NCBI GenBank assembly: GCA_963826035.1
Contig: CAWGVZ010000009.1
Location: 1-64,000, forward strand
Reading direction: 5' to 3'
DNA length: 64,000 bases
Source: Actinophytocola sp963826035
Lineage (GTDB): Bacteria > Actinomycetota > Actinomycetes > Mycobacteriales > Pseudonocardiaceae
The translations under genes and the position numbers were made by a program. Of this stretch, positions 61,783 to 64,000 are shown piece after piece. A model generated the notes under the pieces. That model saw only the letters and a program-made list of their open reading frames with translations. It ran no database searches and was not told the origin of the DNA. Every line of letters starts with the position of its first letter. The first letter of the stretch is position 1.

Positions 61783-62216
61783 GAACGGGTGCGGAACACC
61801 ACGGTGCGGAGCATCACGAAGTTGATCACCGTGGCCGTGCCCTGCGCGATCGCCCAGGCCAGCGTGATCTCCCAGTCGAACTCCGGCAGCAGGTGCAGGA
61901 CCAGCGCGTTCGTCCCCACGTTCACGAAGAACGTGGTGGTGTAGAGCAGCGCGAAACCGCCGACCTGGGCGGCGCCACCGTTGTTGCCGGCGGCGAACGT
62001 GAAGCGCCGGTTGAGGAAGAACGCGGTGGTGGTGCCCGCCACGAAGCTCACGGCCTTCGCCAGGTGCACCCAGGCGTCGAGCTGGAGCAGCAGTTGGTAG
62101 ACACCGAAGTCGACGAGCGCGCAGAAGGCCCCGATCAGCACGAAGCGACCGAGCTGGTTGACCAGCCCGAGCTTCGGCGATCCGGCGTCCACAGCGGTCA
62201 CCACGCAACCCTCCAC
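61779..62216 (-). CDS. GtrA-like membrane protein (Rv3789-like)
   Basis: A 145-residue protein with four transmembrane helices (FVLIGAFCALVDFGVYQLLL, AVSFVAGTTTAFFLNRRFTF, ALLYTTTFFVNVGTNALVL, IAQGTATVINFVMLRTVVF), the GtrA fold. The mycobacterial relative Rv3789, beside dprE1, is linked to arabinan assembly. Divergent from dprE1 here, 67 bases apart. Confidence 0.85.
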   Translation of the reverse strand: MEGCVVTAVDAGSPKLGLVNQLGRFVLIGAFCALVDFGVYQLLLQLDAWVHLAKAVSFVAGTTTAFFLNRRFTFAAGNNGGAAQVGGFALLYTTTFFVNVGTNALVLHLLPEFDWEITLAWAIAQGTATVINFVMLRTVVFRTRS

Positions 62217-62283
62217 CTGTCATACGGCCACTGACAGCGACGCCATTCTAGGAGCCGACCCCGACCCCCGTACCCTCGGTGCC

Positions 62284-63645
62284 GTGAAGCCAGAGGACGA
62301 CGAGCTGGCCAGGCTCACCGGATGGGGACGGACCGCACCGACCACGGCGCGGGTGGTTCGGACGGCCGACATCGCGGAGATCGCCTCGGTCGTGCGCACG
62401 GCCGGTGACCGCGGCGTGATCGCCAGGGGGCTCGGCCGCAGCTACGGCGACCCGTCGCAGAACGCGGGTGGCGTGGTGGTCGACATGACCGCGCTCGACC
62501 GCATCCACCGGGTGGACGCCGAGGCCGCCACGGTGGACGTGGACGCGGGCGTCTCGCTCGACACCCTCATGCGCGCGCTGCTGCCGTTCGGGCTGTGGCT
62601 GCCCGTGCTGCCCGGCACCCGGCAGGTGACCATCGGCGGTGCCGTCGGCGCCGACATCCACGGCAAGGCCCACCACGTGGAAGGCAGCTTCGGCCACCAC
62701 GTGCTGTCGCTCGATCTGCTCACGGCCGACGGCGAGGTCGCGACCCTCACCCCCGACGGCCCGGACGCCGAGCTGTTCTGGGCGACCATCGGCGGCATGG
62801 GGCTCACGGGCATCGTGCTGCGCGCGACGCTGCACCTCAACCACGTGGAGACCGCGTACTTCCTGGTCGACACCGAGCAGCTGCCGAACCTCGACGAGCT
62901 GATGGCCCGTCAGTCGGTGGACGACGACAAGTACGTGGAGTCGGTGTCCTGGTTCGACGTGACGGCCACCGGCCCGAACCTCGGCCGCGGCATCCTCACC
63001 AGGGCGAACCACGCGAAGGTCGAGGACCTGCCTGCGAAGAAGCGCCGCGCGCCGCTGCGTTTCGACGCACCGCAGCTGCTGACCGTGCCGAACGTGTTCC
63101 CGCCCGGGATGCTCAACAAGGTCACCGGGCGGATCTTCAGCGAGCTCTGGTACCGCAAGTCGCCGACCAAGTTCGGCGCCGTGCAGAACATCACCCAGTT
63201 CCTGCACCCGCTCGACGTCATCGGCGAGTGGAACCGCGGCTATGGGCCGCACGGGTTCCTGCAGTACCAGTTCATGGTCCCCTTCGGCGCCGAGAACGTG
63301 ATCCGGCGGACGGTGGAGCTGGCGGTCGAGACGGGTCACGTGTCCGCGCTGAACGTGCTCAAGCGGTTCGGCGAAGGCAACCGCGCGCCGCTGTCGTTCC
63401 CCATGCCCGGCTGGACGCTGTGCCTGGACTTCCCCATCCGCGACGGGCTGCACGAGCTGTGCGAGGAGCTGGACCGGCTGGTGCTCGACGCCGGTGGGCG
63501 GCACTACCTGGCGAAGGAGTCCAGGACCACGCCCGAGGCCATCCAGCGCGGCTATCCACGTATCGATGAGTGGCGCAAGATTCGCGCATCCGTTGACCCA
63601 CAAGGCGTTTTCGCCTCAGATCTGTCGAGAAGGTTGGCATTGTGA
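62284..63645 (+). CDS. dprE1: DprE1: decaprenylphosphoryl-beta-D-ribose 2'-oxidase
   Basis: FAD-dependent first half of the epimerisation that makes decaprenylphosphoryl arabinose for arabinan. 453 residues from GTG 62284. The FAD domain holds RGLGRSYGDPSQNAGG and TIGGAVGADIHGKAHHVEGSFG. The substrate domain ends in PGWTLCLDFPI with Cys380, the residue equivalent to Cys387 of M. tuberculosis that benzothiazinones modify. The VDPQGVFASDLSRRLAL end is typical. Overlaps dprE2 by four bases (GTGA). Confidence 0.94.
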   Translation: MKPEDDELARLTGWGRTAPTTARVVRTADIAEIASVVRTAGDRGVIARGLGRSYGDPSQNAGGVVVDMTALDRIHRVDAEAATVDVDAGVSLDTLMRALLPFGLWLPVLPGTRQVTIGGAVGADIHGKAHHVEGSFGHHVLSLDLLTADGEVATLTPDGPDAELFWATIGGMGLTGIVLRATLHLNHVETAYFLVDTEQLPNLDELMARQSVDDDKYVESVSWFDVTATGPNLGRGILTRANHAKVEDLPAKKRRAPLRFDAPQLLTVPNVFPPGMLNKVTGRIFSELWYRKSPTKFGAVQNITQFLHPLDVIGEWNRGYGPHGFLQYQFMVPFGAENVIRRTVELAVETGHVSALNVLKRFGEGNRAPLSFPMPGWTLCLDFPIRDGLHELCEELDRLVLDAGGRHYLAKESRTTPEAIQRGYPRIDEWRKIRASVDPQGVFASDLSRRLAL

Positions 63646-64000
63646 TAGACGCCGTCGGAAACCCCCAGTCCCTGCTGCTGCTCGGCGGCACGTCGGAGAT
63701 CGGCCTCGCCATCGCGCTGCGGTACGCGAAGCGCCGCCCGCTGCGGGTGGTGCTCGCCGGTCGCCAGTCGGAGCGGCTCGACGCGGCCGTCGCCACGCTG
63801 CGCGAGGCGGGCGCCACGGTGTCCACCGTGGAGTTCGACGCGAACGAGTTCGCCACGCACCCGGCCACGCTGGACAAGGCGTTCAGCGACGGCGACATCG
63901 ACGTCACGGTGGTGGCGTTCGGTCTGCTCGGTGACGCGGAGGTGGCGTGGCAGGACCACTCCCGCGCGGTGGAGCTGGCGCAGGTGAACTACACGGCGGC
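63642..64000 (+). CDS. dprE2: DprE2: decaprenylphosphoryl-2-keto-ribose reductase, 5' part
   Basis: Short-chain dehydrogenase that reduces the DprE1 product with NADH to give decaprenylphosphoryl arabinose. GTG 63642 overlaps the dprE1 stop. The visible 119 residues include the dinucleotide loop LLLLGGTSEIGLAIAL, VVLAGRQSERLDAAV and VNYTAA; the catalytic Ser-Tyr-Lys lies beyond the window edge, which cuts the gene. Confidence 0.9.
   Translation, partial: MIDAVGNPQSLLLLGGTSEIGLAIALRYAKRRPLRVVLAGRQSERLDAAVATLREAGATVSTVEFDANEFATHPATLDKAFSDGDIDVTVVAFGLLGDAEVAWQDHSRAVELAQVNYTA

Overview
The window is high-GC DNA from a mycelial actinomycete, most likely a member of the Pseudonocardiaceae or a close relative (inference). 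The signs are codon use, frequent GTG starts and ATGA/GTGA overlaps, a conservon (CvnABCD-like) operon, ESX-associated PPE/EspG genes, a DasR-type operator on a chitinase gene, and a wall locus with GlfT1-, DprE1- and DprE2-like genes, which implies an arabinogalactan wall.

Region 1 (1-23.7 kb) is an accessory island with defence-island character and much decay. It opens with a broken tyrosine integrase, a Vsr-type mismatch endonuclease and a complete ISAs1-family insertion sequence with 8-bp target duplications. A 350-bp scar of three gene fragments follows (helicase C-terminus, 2OG oxygenase, pRiA4b tail), then a SWIM-zinc-finger/SNF2 helicase split by one frameshift. At 7.3-8.4 kb a short leader ORF and a terminator-like hairpin precede an array of tRNA genes, several of them degenerate. 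Next are a multiply frameshifted DUF234-type ATPase, a same-strand set of SNF2 helicase, zinc-ribbon partner and HTH protein, a DUF1841-pRiA4b protein, a SWIM protein with a coupled small partner, a VapC remnant, a frameshifted 2OG-Fe(II) oxygenase, and a three-gene block with two more pRiA4b proteins.

Region 2 (23.7-45.3 kb) is mixed chromosome: patatin-like protein, ECF sigma factor with two micro-ORFs, O-methyltransferase, secreted SGNH hydrolase, a second leader/hairpin/tRNA locus (28.0-28.5 kb: Pro, Asn, Ala, His), GH19 chitinase, secreted alpha/beta hydrolase, P450-TetR divergent from a quinone oxidoreductase over a GTAC-repeat operator, a DUF2268 metalloprotease, a beta-propeller protein, the conservon, and an EspG-PPE-PE-like-EspG group.

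Region 3 (45.3-64 kb) is cell envelope. After a TauE-like permease and a polyprenyl diphosphate synthase comes a nonulosonic-acid locus with all six steps of CMP-pseudaminic acid synthesis (PseB, C, H, G, I and a cytidylyltransferase), plus NeuC, NeuB and a second cytidylyltransferase for a sialic-type acid, and a GT29-like sialyltransferase candidate. It abuts a galactan/arabinan locus: Wzm/Wzt-like ABC exporter, GlfT1-like transferase, GtrA-like protein, DprE1 and the start of DprE2. The likely joint product is a wall polysaccharide carrying nonulosonic acids (inference).

The two leader-tRNA loci are the least explained structure here. The leaders begin MTSMR and end SPP, are followed by hairpins of the same design, and both have a start codon that can pair with downstream RNA. 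A 68-bp palindromic repeat, a 152-bp element with 14-bp terminal inverted repeats and a 28-bp inverted repeat sit between convergent genes.
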